64,000 bases of DNA from Frankineae bacterium MT45. Lineage in GTDB: Bacteria > Actinomycetota > Actinomycetes > Mycobacteriales > Jatrophihabitantaceae. Positions within the stretch are counted from its first letter, which is position 1. Every line of letters starts with the position of its first letter. Below the pieces are notes generated by a model. It made no database searches. It was not told where the DNA came from and saw nothing but the letters and a program-made list of their open reading frames with translations. Both the position numbers and the translations under genes were made by a program. Of the stretch, positions 47,062 through 61,086 are shown one piece after another. The DNA is taken from positions 2,477,423-2,541,422 of the forward strand of contig LT629697.1 in assembly GCA_900100325.1 (NCBI GenBank), read 5' to 3'.

Positions 47062-47739
47062 ATGCCGGGACGGCCGCTGAGCGAGCTGGTCGAGGCGGGG
47101 TGGGCGCAGGCTCTGGCACCGGTCGCCTCCGACATCAGCGCGATGGGGGACTTCCTGCGCGGCGAGGTATCGGCCGGGCGCAGTTACCTGCCGGCCGGGG
47201 CGAACGTGCTGCGGGCGTTCACCCAGCCCTTCGCGGACGTCCGGGTGCTCATCGTGGGGCAGGATCCGTACCCGACCCCGGGGCACGCCGTCGGACTCTC
47301 CTTCTCGGTAGCTCCTGACGTGCGGCCGCTGCCGCGAAGCCTGCAGAACATCTACCGGGAACTGAACTCCGATCTCGGTATCCCGCCGGCCGTCTCCGGG
47401 GATCTCTCTCCTTGGAGCAGGCAGGGTGTGCTGCTCCTCAACCGGGTGCTCACGGTGGCGCCGGGGAGTCCGGCCGCCCATCGGGGCAAGGGCTGGGAGC
47501 GGGTCACCGACCAGGCGATCAGGGCGCTGGTCGAGCGGGACGAACCGCTGGTCGCCGTGCTCTGGGGTCGGGACGCGCAGACGCTGCGCCCGTTGCTGGG
47601 GGCGACGCCCCTCATCGAGTCGGCGCATCCCAGCCCGATGTCGGCCGACCGCGGCTTCTTCGGCTCGCGGCCATTCAGCCGAGCCAATGCACTGCTGGCC
47701 GACCAGGGCGCCGGCCCGGTCGACTGGAGCCTTCGCTAG
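47062..47739 (+). CDS. ung: Uracil-DNA glycosylase, family 1
   Basis: Removes uracil from DNA to start base excision repair. It has 225 residues. The water-activating loop [17 protein letters not shown] carries Asp68 and the DNA-intercalation loop [18 protein letters not shown] carries His189; LLLNRVLTV is also typical. The ATG is 5 nt after proS. Its stop overlaps the convergent GNAT stop by 4 nt, so no terminator separates them. Together with uvrA, uvrB and uvrC this gives four excision-repair genes within 19 kb. Confidence 0.96.
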   Translation: MPGRPLSELVEAGWAQALAPVASDISAMGDFLRGEVSAGRSYLPAGANVLRAFTQPFADVRVLIVGQDPYPTPGHAVGLSFSVAPDVRPLPRSLQNIYRELNSDLGIPPAVSGDLSPWSRQGVLLLNRVLTVAPGSPAAHRGKGWERVTDQAIRALVERDEPLVAVLWGRDAQTLRPLLGATPLIESAHPSPMSADRGFFGSRPFSRANALLADQGAGPVDWSLR

Positions 47740-48215
47740 CTCGGCGACGGTGCGGGCGTCCGCCCCTCCGGGTGATCTCCCCAGACGTAGCGCATATCCG
47801 GGGCCTTCTCCTCGTTCGCTGCTCCGTCGGTCGTGCGGACCAGACGGAACCCGTGGCGTTCGTAGAAGCCGCGGGCCGCGTCGTTGGAGACGAAGACCCA
47901 GAGGGCCAGGCCATCCGGGCGTTCTCGACGGGCCAGGTCGAGCAGCGACGAGCCGACTCCCTGCCCCTGGTGCTCGGGGGCCACGAAGAGCCAGTCGATC
48001 TCATCGCCGTCCAGCACCAAGAAACCCGCCGGCTCGTCGGGCGCCCCGACCAGCCACGTCTCACGGCGGCCGATCTGCACATCCCGGACGTGCTCCAGCA
48101 CCTCCGACGGTGGGTGCAGTCCGGGCGGGAAGGCCGCTCCCGCCGCGTCCCGCGAGCTCAGATAGATGGCGGCGATCGCCTCGGCATCATCGGCCGAAGC
48201 ACGTCGAACTTGCAT
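47736..48215 (-). CDS. GNAT-family N-acetyltransferase
   Basis: A 159-residue acetyltransferase. The acetyl-CoA loop is [18 protein letters not shown] (Q/RxxGxG/A), followed by [23 protein letters not shown], typical of the family's C-terminal strand and helix. The N terminus [18 protein letters not shown] is standard. The substrate is unknown. TAGGCT lies 6 nt upstream of ATG 48215. It is divergent from uvrA, with a 213-bp gap. Confidence 0.87.
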   Translation of the reverse strand: MQVRRASADDAEAIAAIYLSSRDAAGAAFPPGLHPPSEVLEHVRDVQIGRRETWLVGAPDEPAGFLVLDGDEIDWLFVAPEHQGQGVGSSLLDLARRERPDGLALWVFVSNDAARGFYERHGFRLVRTTDGAANEEKAPDMRYVWGDHPEGRTPAPSPS

Positions 48216-48221
48216 GGTCGA

Positions 48222-48227
48222 AGCCTA
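48222..48227 (-). promoter_or_regulatory. Leaderless-type -10 hexamer for the GNAT gene
   Basis: Minus-strand TAGGCT ends 6 nt before ATG 48215 with no ribosome binding site. Confidence 0.55.
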
Positions 48228-48370
48228 GCCACCGGGAGTCGTGCTGTGGCCGGGGTCACCCGATCCCCGTTCGCCCCGGGAGATATTTGCCGCACCGGGC
48301 CCCACGTTGTCAGTGCCGCTCATTACCCTCAGATAGGGCCGGAGATCGACACCAGGTGGATGTCGAGCGC

Positions 48371-48385
48371 TGCCGGATATCGGCA
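48371..48385. promoter_or_regulatory. Inverted repeat upstream of uvrA
   Basis: TGCCG-GATAT-CGGCA is a 15-bp inverted repeat 43 nt before the uvrA start. It could be an operator, but it does not match the LexA box consensus I know for actinobacteria, and arms of 5 bp occur by chance in such GC-rich DNA. Confidence 0.25.
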
Positions 48386-48428
48386 CCTGCCCCGATACGA
48401 CCAGATACCTCCTCACCGAGAGAAGACT

Positions 48429-51412
<2,984 letters not shown>

Positions 51413-51416
<4 letters not shown>

Positions 51417-52507
51417 GCGTGCCGCCCGGCCCCGACGGGCGTCAGAGCGACCTCGCGCAGTACGTCGCCGGACTTCCGAAGGCCGAACTGCACGTCCATC
51501 ATGTCGGTTCGGCCTCGCCGCAGATCGTGGCCGAATTGGCCGCCCGGCACGCCGGCTCCACGCCGGTTCCGGCCGACGCCGAGCAACTGGCCTCCTACTT
51601 CACGTTCACCGACTTCGCGCACTTCATTGAGGTCTACCTCTCCGTGGTCGACCTGATCCGCACGCCTGAGGACATCTGGACGCTCACCCACGGCGTGGCC
51701 CGGGATCTGGCCGCGCAGAACGTCCGCTACGCGGAGCTGACCCTGACTCCCTACTCGTCGATCGCGCGCGGTATCTCGGCCGAGGAGTACTGCGCCGCGA
51801 TCGAGGATGCCCGGCGGCGCGCGGCGCAGGACTTCGGGATTCAGCTGCGCTGGTCCTTCGACATTCCGGGGGAGGCCGGCCTGCCGTCGGCCGACGTGAC
51901 CCTGGACGTCGCCCTCCGCAACCGTCCGGATGGTCTCATCAGCTTCGGCCTGGGTGGGCCCGAGATCGGTGTGCCGAGGCCGCAGTTCGAGCCGCATTTT
52001 GCTGCCGCCCGGGCCGCCGGTCTGCACAGCGTGCCGCACGCCGGTGAGTCGACCGGCCCTGAGAGCATCTGGGATTCGCTGCGGCACCTCGGTGCCGAGC
52101 GAATCGGGCACGGTATCGCCGCCGCGCGGGACCCGGAGCTGATGCGTTACCTGGTCGAGCACGACATTCCGCTCGAGGTCTGTCCGACCTCCAACGTCTG
52201 CACCCGGTCGGTGCCGTCGCTGGCCGAGCACCCGCTGCCGGCGCTGGTCGCCGCCGGCGTGCCGGTGACGATCAACTCCGACGACCCGCCGATGTTCTCG
52301 ACGACCCTCAACCAGGAGTACCTGGTCGCGGCTGAGCTGCTCAACCTCGACGCGGCGGGGCTCACCGAACTCGCCCGGGCCGGTGTCCGCTACTCCTTCC
52401 TCGACGAGTCGGGGCAGCGGGAGCTGCTGCAGGAGATCGACGAGTACGAGGGAGCCGCCGCTGCACCGCGAACTGGGGCGACCACCCCCGTCAGTGGCAG
52501 TAGCTAG
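51413..52507 (+). CDS. add: Adenosine deaminase-family protein
   Basis: Amidohydrolase-fold nucleoside deaminase of 364 residues, predicted to convert adenosine or a related adenine nucleoside to the inosine form. Zinc ligands are His27 and His29 (LHVHHVG), His209 (VPHAGE) and Asp290; Glu212 and His233 are the catalytic pair. The residue at position 31, normally Asp or Glu (HLDG or HLEG), is Val. I recall the same HVHHVGS motif in a Streptomyces homologue beside uvrA, so this seems to be a subfamily trait, and the true substrate may differ. The start overlaps the uvrA stop (ATGA). Confidence 0.82.
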
Positions 52508-52510
52508 GCT
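52505..52510 (+). promoter_or_regulatory. Leaderless-type -10 hexamer for uvrC
   Basis: TAGGCT begins at the stop codon of the preceding deaminase gene and ends 7 nt before GTG 52518. It supports this start over the open frame further upstream. Confidence 0.6.
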
Positions 52511-52517
52511 TGCCGGT

Positions 52518-54512
52518 GTGGCTGACCCTTCGACTTACCGACCGGCCACCGGCACCATCCCGGTGGAGCCAGGCGTCTACAAGTTCCGCGATGACCAGCG
52601 CCGGGTCATCTACGTGGGCAAAGCGAAGAGCCTTCGCCAGCGGCTGAACTCGTACTTCGCCGACCTCTCGGCGCTGCATCCGCGCACCCGCCAGATGGTG
52701 ACGACGGCGGCGAGCGTCGAGTGGACCGTGGTGAGTACCGAGGTCGAGGCTCTGCAGCTCGAATACACCTGGATCAAGGAGTACGACCCGCGCTTCAACG
52801 TCCGCTACCGCGACGACAAGTCCTACCCGTCGCTGGCGGTCACGCTCTTCGAGGAGTACCCCCGCCTGCAGGTGATGCGCGGACCGAAGCGGAAGGGCGT
52901 GCGGTACTTCGGCCCGTACTCGCACGCGTGGGCCATCCGCGAAACCCTGGACCTGCTCCTGCGGGTCTTTCCCGCCCGCACCTGCTCGGCCGGAGTCTTC
53001 CGCCGGGCCACCGCAGTCGGGCGCCCCTGCCTGCTCGGTTACATCGGCAAGTGCAGCGCGCCCTGCGTCGGTCGGGTCTCGGCCGAGGAGCATCGCGAGA
53101 TCGTCAATGATTTCTGCGACTTCATGGCCGGACGCACCGAATCCATGATGCGCCGCGTCGAGCGGAGCATGAATGAGGCGAGTGCCGAGCAGGAGTTCGA
53201 GCGGGCGGCCCGACTCCGCGACGACCTCAACGCGCTCCGTCGGGCCCTGGAGAAGCAGGCCGTGGTACTCGGTGACGGCACCGACGCGGACGTCGTCGCC
53301 TTCGCCCAGGACGAGCTCGAGGCCGCGGTTCAGGTCTTCCACGTTCGGGGCGGCCGGGTGCGGGGCCAGCGGGGCTGGGTCATCGACAAGGTTTCGGCGA
53401 TCGACGAGGCGGTCACCACCGCCGATCTCGTCGAACAGTTCGTGACTCAGTTCTACGGCGAGGATGCCGACGGCGCCGACGGGGCCGGAATCCCCCGGGA
53501 AGTGCTGGTACCCGAACTCCCCGGAGATGCCGACGCCCTCACCGAATGGCTCAGTGAGCGCCGCGGCAGCCGGGTGTCACTGCGGGTGCCGCAGCGGGGC
53601 GACAAGCGCGCCCTCATGCAGACCGTGGAGCGCAACGCGGCGCAGTCCTTCACCCAGCACAAATTGAAGCGTGCCTCCGACCTCAGTGCCCGATCGCTAG
53701 CCCTGGCCGAACTACAGGAGGCTCTCGACCTTCCCGAGGCCCCACTCCGCATCGAGTGCTTCGACATCAGCCATGTGCAGGGCAGCGATGTGGTGGCCAG
53801 CATGGTCGTCTTCGAGGATGGGCTCGCCCGGCGTAGTGAGTACCGTCGCTTCGCGATGCGCACCGGCACCGGCGACACCGACTGGATCGCCGAGGTCACC
53901 CGGCGGCGGTTCGCCCGGTACCTGGACGAGCAGGTGGCTGCCGAACCGACGGCCGACGCGAACGAGGTTCCGGAGCCGGTCGGGATAGATCCGGTCACCG
54001 GACGGCCCCGCAAGTTCTCCTACGCCCCAAATCTGCTCGTCGTCGACGGAGGCGCACCACAGGTCGCCGCAGCCCAGGCGGTACTCGACGATCTCGGGAT
54101 CGACGACATCGCGCTGGTCGGCCTGGCCAAACGTCTGGAGGAGGTGTGGGTGCCGAACGAGGCGTATCCCCTTATTCTTCCGCGTACTTCGGAGGGGCTG
54201 TATCTGCTGCAGCGGGTCCGCGACGAGGCGCATCGCTTCGCCATCACCTACCACCGGCAGAAGCGTTCGAAGTCGATGACCGTCTCCGCCCTGGACGGCA
54301 TCGCCGGGCTGGGCGAGACACGCCGAAAGGCCCTGCTGACCCACTTCGGGTCGCTGCGCAAACTCCGCGCGGCCGACGTAGATGAGATCAGCCAGGTCCC
54401 GGGAATCGGGCGTCACACGGCTGAGGCGGTCGTCGCCTCACTGGCCGGCTCCGCCGCCGATCGGAGACCCGCGATCAACGTAACCACCGGTGAAGTGCTG
54501 GATAGCGAATAA
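52518..54512 (+). CDS. uvrC: Excinuclease ABC subunit C
   Basis: Dual-incision nuclease of nucleotide excision repair, 664 residues. The GIY-YIG domain opens with [21 protein letters not shown]; the UVR motif [21 protein letters not shown] meets UvrB; the EndoV/RNase H-like half has [22 protein letters not shown] and [11 protein letters not shown] with its acids; tandem helix-hairpin-helix motifs ([20 protein letters not shown] and [13 protein letters not shown]) close the protein. rapZ starts 8 nt downstream. Confidence 0.97.
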   Translation: MADPSTYRPATGTIPVEPGVYKFRDDQRRVIYVGKAKSLRQRLNSYFADLSALHPRTRQMVTTAASVEWTVVSTEVEALQLEYTWIKEYDPRFNVRYRDDKSYPSLAVTLFEEYPRLQVMRGPKRKGVRYFGPYSHAWAIRETLDLLLRVFPARTCSAGVFRRATAVGRPCLLGYIGKCSAPCVGRVSAEEHREIVNDFCDFMAGRTESMMRRVERSMNEASAEQEFERAARLRDDLNALRRALEKQAVVLGDGTDADVVAFAQDELEAAVQVFHVRGGRVRGQRGWVIDKVSAIDEAVTTADLVEQFVTQFYGEDADGADGAGIPREVLVPELPGDADALTEWLSERRGSRVSLRVPQRGDKRALMQTVERNAAQSFTQHKLKRASDLSARSLALAELQEALDLPEAPLRIECFDISHVQGSDVVASMVVFEDGLARRSEYRRFAMRTGTGDTDWIAEVTRRRFARYLDEQVAAEPTADANEVPEPVGIDPVTGRPRKFSYAPNLLVVDGGAPQVAAAQAVLDDLGIDDIALVGLAKRLEEVWVPNEAYPLILPRTSEGLYLLQRVRDEAHRFAITYHRQKRSKSMTVSALDGIAGLGETRRKALLTHFGSLRKLRAADVDEISQVPGIGRHTAEAVVASLAGSAADRRPAINVTTGEVLDSE

Positions 54513-54520
54513 TCACCGCT

Positions 54521-55468
54521 GTGACCCCCACCAGTGACACAGACGAGCAGCCTGATCTGCCGGAAGAAGCCCCCGAACTCGAAGCTCACGACCGCGGCGC
54601 GTTGGAGACGGTGGTCGTCACCGGGCTCAGCGGTGCCGGGCGGAGTACAGCCGCGAAATGCCTGGAGGACCTCGGGTTCTTCGTCGTCGACAACCTCCCA
54701 CCGGAGTTGGTCGCGACGATGGTGGAACTCGGCAGCCGTACCCAGGGCGCCGTGACCCGCATCGCCGTGGTGATGGACGTGCGCTCGCGGGCCTTCTCCT
54801 CCGATCTACGCGGGGTGATCGTCGAGCTGGCCAACCGTGGTCTGCGGCCAAGGGTGCTCTTCCTCGACGCGCGGGATGACGTCCTGGTGCGCCGCTTCGA
54901 GAGCAACCGGCGGGCCCATCCGCTGCAGGGGGACGGGCGTCTGAGCGAGGGGATCGCCGCCGAGCGGCAGATTCTCGAGGGCCTCAAGGGCGAGGCCGAC
55001 CTGGTGCTCGACACCAGCGATCGTTCCGTGCACGAACTCCGCCGGGCCATCGAGCAGGCCTTCGCCAGCGGCGGCGATCTCGGCGGGGTGCCGACTCTGC
55101 GAGCGACGGTGGTCTCCTTCGGCTTCAAGTACGGGCTTCCGGTGGATGCCGACCTGGTCGTCGACGTGCGTTTCCTGCCCAATCCATTCTGGATTCCCGA
55201 GCTGCGCGAACTCACCGGTCAGGACACTGAGGTGCGTGACTACGTGCTCGCCCAGGAGGGGGCAACGGATTTCGTCGACCGGTACAGCGCGATTCTCGAG
55301 ATCATCGGAGCCGGATATCGACGCGAGGGGAAGCACTACCTGACGCTCGCCGTCGGCTGCACCGGCGGGAAGCATCGCTCAGTCGTGATGGCTCAGGAGT
55401 TCGCCGACCGGTTGCACGATCTCGGTGTGCGGGCGACTGTCGTGAATCGAGACCTAGGCCGTGAGTAA
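54521..55468 (+). CDS. rapZ: RapZ-family nucleotide-binding protein
   Basis: A 315-residue P-loop protein. In E. coli RapZ controls glmS through small RNAs; in actinobacteria the target is not known. The loop is GLSGAGRST at 35-43, with Arg41 where a Walker A lysine would be; the same Arg is usual in actinobacterial members as I recall them. DLGFFVVDNLPPEL, RRFESNRRAHPL, FGFKYGLPVDADLVVDVRFLPNP and the C-terminal GCTGGKHRSV are diagnostic. A polar acidic leader of 28 residues precedes the fold. It is followed without a gap by yvcK, then whiA. Confidence 0.94.
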   Translation: MTPTSDTDEQPDLPEEAPELEAHDRGALETVVVTGLSGAGRSTAAKCLEDLGFFVVDNLPPELVATMVELGSRTQGAVTRIAVVMDVRSRAFSSDLRGVIVELANRGLRPRVLFLDARDDVLVRRFESNRRAHPLQGDGRLSEGIAAERQILEGLKGEADLVLDTSDRSVHELRRAIEQAFASGGDLGGVPTLRATVVSFGFKYGLPVDADLVVDVRFLPNPFWIPELRELTGQDTEVRDYVLAQEGATDFVDRYSAILEIIGAGYRREGKHYLTLAVGCTGGKHRSVVMAQEFADRLHDLGVRATVVNRDLGRE

Positions 55469-56449
55469 GTGACTGATCACCAACAAATCAAGGCGGTTGC
55501 GCTCGGTGGCGGGCACGGCCTGCACGCGACGCTCAGCGCACTGCGTCACCTCACCGACGACATCACCGCCATCGTCACCGTCGCCGACGACGGTGGATCA
55601 TCGGGGCGAATCCGGCGCGAGTTGGGCATTCTGCCGCCCGGCGATCTGCGGATGGCCCTGGTAGCACTGGCGAATCGCCGTGAGGGCGACCCCGACTGGA
55701 GTGAGCTGCTGCAGCACCGGCTCGGCGGCGACGGCGCACTGGCCGGACATCCGGTCGGAAACTTGATCCTCTCCGGCCTCTTCGAGAAGTCCGGGGACTC
55801 GGTCCGGTCGCTGGCCGAGGTGGCCTCGATGATCTCGGCGACCGGACGGGTGCTGCCGATGAGCCCGGTGCCGTTGGATCTCGTCGCCGTGGTTGATCGC
55901 TTCGATCCGGCCGATCCGCTGCGTACCCGCAATATTCGCGGGCAGTCGTCGATCGCGGCTACTCCGGGGCGGGTGCGCAGCATCCAGTTGCTGCCACCCG
56001 GCGCCCCGGCCTGCGCGCCGGCCGTCGACGCGGTACGCACGGCCGACGTGGTGATTCTCGGACCCGGATCATGGTTCACCAGCGTGATCCCGCATCTTTT
56101 ACTGCGCGAACTCGGCGACGCCCTCGCGCGGACGGAGGCGATCGTCATCGTCGCTGTGAATCTGGTGCCGCAGGCCGGCGAGACGGACGGATTCTCACCC
56201 GAGGAACTGCTCCGCACCCTCTACCAGCACCATGAGAACCTTCGCGTCGATGCGGTGGTCGCCGATCGGAATTCTGTACCGGATCCCGCCGCGCTGGTTG
56301 CGTTTACAACTAGAACCGGATCTGATCTCGTAATGTCAGACATCGCGGCAACTGAAAACGGTGCCGAACACGATCCAAAGCGACTGGGTGGGGCCTATCG
56401 TGAGGCGATCAACGCAGTAACGTGCAGACGAGCAAGTGACGATCAGTGA
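55469..56449 (+). CDS. yvcK: YvcK/CofD-like protein
   Basis: Gluconeogenesis-factor family (also called CuvA) protein of 326 residues, a Rossmann-like protein that binds UDP-sugars in homologues and supports cell shape and growth on non-glycolytic carbon. [53 protein letters not shown] and [15 protein letters not shown] are the family signatures. GTG 55469 follows directly after the rapZ stop. Its 3' end overlaps the leader of whiA, whose chosen start is 10 nt beyond its stop. Confidence 0.94.
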   Translation: MTDHQQIKAVALGGGHGLHATLSALRHLTDDITAIVTVADDGGSSGRIRRELGILPPGDLRMALVALANRREGDPDWSELLQHRLGGDGALAGHPVGNLILSGLFEKSGDSVRSLAEVASMISATGRVLPMSPVPLDLVAVVDRFDPADPLRTRNIRGQSSIAATPGRVRSIQLLPPGAPACAPAVDAVRTADVVILGPGSWFTSVIPHLLLRELGDALARTEAIVIVAVNLVPQAGETDGFSPEELLRTLYQHHENLRVDAVVADRNSVPDPAALVAFTTRTGSDLVMSDIAATENGAEHDPKRLGGAYREAINAVTCRRASDDQ

Positions 56450-56459
56450 GGAACGACGA

Positions 56460-57440
56460 ATGGCAATGACCGCTGCGGTCAAGGACGAACTCAGTCGCGT
56501 CTCTGTTGCCAAGACCACCTCGCGCAAGGCGGAGATCGCCACGATGCTTCGTTTCGCCGGAGCGCTGCACCTCATCGGCGGACATATCGTCATCGAGGCT
56601 GAACTCGATACCGGCTCCGTGGCCCGACGGTTACGCAAAGAGATCGCCGAGATCTTCGGCCACGGTTCCGAAGTGCAGATCGTCGCCGGTGGTGGCCTGC
56701 GCAAGGGAAGCCGCTACCTGGTCCGGGTCACGAAGGACGGCGAAGGGCTGGCTCGTCAGTCGGGCCTGGTCGACCTACGCGGCCGTCCCGTTCGCGGACT
56801 GCCCCATCACGTCGTCTCCGGTGGGATCGGCGACGCCGAGGCGGCCTGGCGTGGCGCGTTCCTGGCCCACGGTTCGCTCACCGAACCGGGACGGGCCTCC
56901 TCGCTGGAGATCACCTGCCCATCGACCGAGGCGGCTCTGGCCCTGGTCGGTATCGGCCGCCGCCTCGGCGTCGCGGCCAAGGCGCGCGAGGTACGTGGCT
57001 ATGACCGCGTCGTGGTCCGGGACGGCGACACGATCAGCGCGCTGCTGACCCGCATCGGTGCCCACGAGAGCGTCCTCGCCTGGGAGGAGCGACGGCTGCG
57101 CCGCGAAGTGCGGGCCACCGCGAACCGGTTGGCCAACTTCGACGACGCGAACCTTCGACGCTCGGCGCGGGCTGCGGTCGCGGCCGGGGCCCGGGTGGAG
57201 CGTGCGATGCAGATCCTGGCCGACGATGCCCCCGAGCATCTGCTGCAGGCCGGGCGTCTTCGTCTGGAGCACAAGCAGGCCTCACTCGAGGAGTTGGGTG
57301 CGCTCTCGGACCCGCCCATGACGAAGGACGCGGTCGCGGGCCGTATCCGCAGGTTGCTGGCCATGGCCGACAAACGGGCCAGCGATCTCGGCATTCCCGA
57401 CACCGAATCCGCGGTCACGCCCGAGATGCTCGGACCCTGA
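56460..57440 (+). CDS. whiA: DNA-binding protein WhiA (sporulation regulator)
   Basis: Transcription factor with a LAGLIDADG-homing-endonuclease-like N-terminal domain and a C-terminal helix-turn-helix, which with WhiB controls the switch to sporulation septation in Streptomyces; it is also present in non-sporulating actinobacteria. It has 326 residues from ATG 56460, which has GAGGA 8 nt upstream and the usual N terminus [14 protein letters not shown]; the GTG at 56436 is less likely. The HTH contains [22 protein letters not shown]. It closes the rapZ-yvcK-whiA set. Confidence 0.96.
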   Translation: MAMTAAVKDELSRVSVAKTTSRKAEIATMLRFAGALHLIGGHIVIEAELDTGSVARRLRKEIAEIFGHGSEVQIVAGGGLRKGSRYLVRVTKDGEGLARQSGLVDLRGRPVRGLPHHVVSGGIGDAEAAWRGAFLAHGSLTEPGRASSLEITCPSTEAALALVGIGRRLGVAAKAREVRGYDRVVVRDGDTISALLTRIGAHESVLAWEERRLRREVRATANRLANFDDANLRRSARAAVAAGARVERAMQILADDAPEHLLQAGRLRLEHKQASLEELGALSDPPMTKDAVAGRIRRLLAMADKRASDLGIPDTESAVTPEMLGP

Positions 57441-57484
57441 CCGGCGAGTAGCTACGCGGTGCGCTGAGCGGTCCCCAGGTTCGC

Positions 57485-57490
57485 TAGGCT
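57485..57490 (+). promoter_or_regulatory. Probable -10 hexamer for gap
   Basis: TAGGCT in the whiA-gap interval, 52 nt before the gap start. Unlike the leaderless cases it leaves a real 5' leader, which contains the AGGGGAG ribosome binding site about 10 nt before GTG 57543. Confidence 0.5.
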
Positions 57491-57512
57491 TACTGGCACC
57501 GGGCCGTCCTGA

Positions 57513-58547
<1,035 letters not shown>

Positions 58548-58564
58548 CACCTGAACCACTGCAG

Positions 58565-58605
58565 TAGTGGATGAGCTCGTCAGTGCCTGACGAGCTCATC
58601 CACTA
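58565..58605 (+). terminator. Perfect 19-bp stem-loop between gap and pgk
   Basis: Arms of 19 nt at 58565-58583 and 58587-58605 are exact reverse complements around a TGC loop (left arm begins TAGTGGATGAGC). No T-run follows, so it is of the U-less type often proposed for actinobacteria. It lies 17 nt after the gap stop and 46 nt before the chosen pgk start. It may terminate, attenuate or protect the gap transcript. Confidence 0.8.
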
Positions 58606-58651
58606 TCCGTCCAGTTCACCAAAGCGTCTCCGACTAGAAAGTCGAAATATC

Positions 58652-59872
58652 TTGCGCACGCTCGATGATCTGCTCGCGGACGGCGTCGCCGGCCGCCGGG
58701 TTCTGGTCCGATCCGACCTCAACGTCCCGCTCAGCAAGGACGAAACTCCCGTCGTCACTGACGACGGCCGGATCCGGGCCTCGCTCCCCGTCCTCAACGC
58801 GCTGCTGGATGCCGGCGCCCGAGTCCTGGTAACCGCTCACCTGGGCCGCCCGAAGGGTGCTCCGGAGGAGAAGTACTCGCTGCGCCCAGTGGCCGACCGG
58901 CTGGCCCAGTTGCTCGGACGGCCGGTGAAGTTCGCGCTGGACACCGTGGGGGAGAGCGCCCGGCTGATGGCCGATGATCTCGCCGACGGCGAGCTGCTGC
59001 TGCTCGAGAACGTCCGTTTCAACGCGGGTGAGACGAGCAAGGACGACGCAGAGCGGGCTGAGTTCGCCCGGGCGCTGGCCACCCTCACCGATGGTGAAGG
59101 CGACGATGCGCCGCAGGGTGCCTACGTCGACGACGCGTTCGGGGCTGTGCACCGTAAGCACGCCTCGGTCTACGACATCGCCACCCTGCTTCCGGCCTTC
59201 TGCGGAAACCTCGTCCGCGACGAGCTCGTGGTGCTGCGCCGCCTCACCGATGACCCGGCGCGCCCGTACGTGGTCGTCCTCGGCGGCAGCAAGGTCAGCG
59301 ACAAGCTGGCCGTCATCCAGTCGCTGCTGCCGAAGGTCGACAAGCTCCTCGTCGGCGGGGGGATGTGCTTCACCTTCCTCGCCGCCCAGGGTCACGAGGT
59401 GGGTAAGTCCCTCCTCGAGACCGACCAGATCGAGACGTGCCGGCAGCTGCTGGCCGACAGCGGTGAGAAGATCCTGCTGCCGACTGACATCGTCGTCGCC
59501 GACACCTTCTCGGCCGACGCGAACATCCAGACCGTCGCGGCCGCCGAGATCCCGTCCGACACGCTCGGGCTCGACATCGGGCCGCAGTCGGTCGCCGCCT
59601 TCGCTGCCGCACTCGCCGATGCCCAGACGGTCTTCTGGAACGGCCCGATGGGTGTCTTCGAACTCGCGCCCTTCGCCGCGGGGACCAAGGGCGTCGCCGA
59701 AGCCGTCTCGGCCGGCCAGGGCCTCACCGTCGTCGGTGGCGGCGACTCGGCCGCGGCGGTCCGCGCCCTCGGCTTGGACGAAGCCGCCTTCGGGCACATC
59801 TCGACTGGCGGCGGGGCGTCGCTGGAGTTCCTCGAAGGCAAGACCCTGCCGGGCGTCGAGGTGCTCGCATGA
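58652..59872 (+). CDS. pgk: Phosphoglycerate kinase
   Basis: ATP-producing glycolytic kinase. From TTG 58652 it has 406 residues, the usual size. [26 protein letters not shown] is the standard actinobacterial beginning, split here by the start choice; an ATG at 58571 would add 27 residues encoded by the hairpin region and is rejected. [39 protein letters not shown] and the C-terminal GGGDSAAAV with [14 protein letters not shown] are intact. The TTG start is unusual and has only a weak AGAAAG upstream. Its stop overlaps the tpiA start (ATGA). Confidence 0.95.
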   Translation: MRTLDDLLADGVAGRRVLVRSDLNVPLSKDETPVVTDDGRIRASLPVLNALLDAGARVLVTAHLGRPKGAPEEKYSLRPVADRLAQLLGRPVKFALDTVGESARLMADDLADGELLLLENVRFNAGETSKDDAERAEFARALATLTDGEGDDAPQGAYVDDAFGAVHRKHASVYDIATLLPAFCGNLVRDELVVLRRLTDDPARPYVVVLGGSKVSDKLAVIQSLLPKVDKLLVGGGMCFTFLAAQGHEVGKSLLETDQIETCRQLLADSGEKILLPTDIVVADTFSADANIQTVAAAEIPSDTLGLDIGPQSVAAFAAALADAQTVFWNGPMGVFELAPFAAGTKGVAEAVSAGQGLTVVGGGDSAAAVRALGLDEAAFGHISTGGGASLEFLEGKTLPGVEVLA

Positions 59873-60687
59873 GCGCCAAGGTCGTCCGGACGCCGGTGAT
59901 CGCCGGCAACTGGAAGATGAACCTCAATCACCTCGAGGCGATCGCTCTCGTCCAGAAGCTCGCCTTCAGCCTGAGCGAAGAGCAGCTCAAGGCGGTGGAT
60001 GTCATCGTGCTGCCGCCGTTCGTCGACATCCGCAGCGTGCAGACGCTGATCGACGGTGACCGCCTCTTGATCAAGCACGGCGCCCAGGACCTCTCACCGC
60101 TCGACGGTGGCGCCTACACCGGCGACATCGCCGGACCGATGCTGAGCAAGCTCGGCTGCGGGTACGTGACGGTCGGCCACAGCGAGCGGCGGGAGTACCA
60201 CGCCGAGACCGACGCCGTCGTGAACAGCAAGGTGAAGGCGGCGCTGCGCAACTCGCTGGTGCCGATCCTCTGCGTGGGTGAGCCGCTGGAGGTCCGCGAC
60301 GACGGCACGCAGATCAGCCACTGCACCACCCAACTGGCGGCCGCGCTCGAGGGCATCGACGCCGATGCGGCGGCCGGCATCATCATCGCCTACGAGCCGA
60401 TCTGGGCGATCGGAACCGGTCGGGTCGCGAGCCCGGCCGATGCCCAGGAGGTCTGCGCGGCGCTTCGGGCCGAGCTCTCCCGCCTGTACTCGCCTGAGCT
60501 GGCCAACGGCGTGCGCGTCCTCTACGGCGGGTCGGTGAAGGCGGCGAACGCGGCCGACATCCTCTCCCAGGTCGACGTCGACGGAGCCCTGGTCGGGGGT
60601 GCGAGCATCGACGCCGACGAGTTCGCCGCCATCTGCATCGCCGCCGGTCAACCCGCCCCGGCCGCCGCTCCGACGCCCGCTGGGTAG
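59869..60687 (+). CDS. tpiA: Triose-phosphate isomerase
   Basis: Interconverts dihydroxyacetone phosphate and glyceraldehyde 3-phosphate. TIM barrel of 272 residues. Lys16 in AGNWKMN, His104 in GHSERREYH and Glu176 in [11 protein letters not shown] are the catalytic residues; [13 protein letters not shown] is the phosphate loop. The C terminus is extended by about 12 Pro/Ala residues. It is translationally coupled to pgk. Confidence 0.98.
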   Translation: MSAKVVRTPVIAGNWKMNLNHLEAIALVQKLAFSLSEEQLKAVDVIVLPPFVDIRSVQTLIDGDRLLIKHGAQDLSPLDGGAYTGDIAGPMLSKLGCGYVTVGHSERREYHAETDAVVNSKVKAALRNSLVPILCVGEPLEVRDDGTQISHCTTQLAAALEGIDADAAAGIIIAYEPIWAIGTGRVASPADAQEVCAALRAELSRLYSPELANGVRVLYGGSVKAANAADILSQVDVDGALVGGASIDADEFAAICIAAGQPAPAAAPTPAG

Positions 60688-60708
60688 GGATCTGCGCGGT
60701 TCGCCAGG

Positions 60709-60714
60709 TAGGCT
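60709..60714 (+). promoter_or_regulatory. Probable -10 hexamer for secG
   Basis: TAGGCT about 57 nt before the secG ATG, in the 84-bp tpiA-secG gap. It would give secG its own transcript with a short leader in addition to read-through from tpiA. Confidence 0.4.
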
Positions 60715-60771
60715 AGCCGTGCTCCGCCGCACAATCTCCGTCAGCACATCAGTTAAGGCCGGTTCTTCACC

Positions 60772-61005
60772 ATGATTTTTGCCCTCTCCCTGCTACTCAT
60801 CGCCACCAGCCTCGTGCTGATCGTGCTGATTCTCATGCACCGAGGCCAGGGCGGCGGTCTCTCGTCGATGTTCGGGGGCTCGTTCTACTCGAACGTCTCC
60901 GGTTCCTCGGTGCTGCAGCGCAACCTCGACCGGATCACGGTCATCCTCGGGATCGTCTGGGCCATCACGATCATCGGGCTCGGTCTGCTCTACAAGAACC
61001 TCTGA
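60772..61005 (+). CDS. secG: Preprotein translocase subunit SecG
   Basis: Small accessory subunit of the Sec translocon, 77 residues. Two membrane helices (about 3-22 and 53-72) flank the conserved cytoplasmic loop MHRGQGGGLSSMFGGSF. The position after tpiA is standard in actinobacteria. No strong ribosome binding site precedes the ATG. It is convergent with pgl; a GC-rich hairpin in the gap may end both transcripts. Confidence 0.95.
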   Translation: MIFALSLLLIATSLVLIVLILMHRGQGGGLSSMFGGSFYSNVSGSSVLQRNLDRITVILGIVWAITIIGLGLLYKNL

Positions 61006-61031
61006 CGGCGCGAATCCAACCGGCTGGAGAC

Positions 61032-61058
61032 GGCGCGCGAAGCTACTAGCGGCGCGCC
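61032..61058. terminator. Possible terminator hairpin between secG and pgl
   Basis: GGCGCGC (61032-61038) pairs with GCGCGCC (61052-61058) around a 13-nt loop in the 81-bp convergent gap. There is no T-run. The position suits a bidirectional terminator, but GC-rich DNA makes such stems common. Confidence 0.4.
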
Positions 61059-61086
61059 AGCCCGGTAGAGCGAGGTAGCGCGGGAC

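Noticed and set aside
47412-48428. Extension of uvrA upstream through ung and the GNAT gene
   Set aside because: UvrA family similarity begins at the GTG at 48429, and the upstream part overlaps two well-supported genes in other frames.
48216-48428. LexA/SOS box before uvrA
   Set aside because: No match to the actinobacterial consensus (TCGAAC with a TTCGA-like second half) is visible; only a 15-bp weak inverted repeat.
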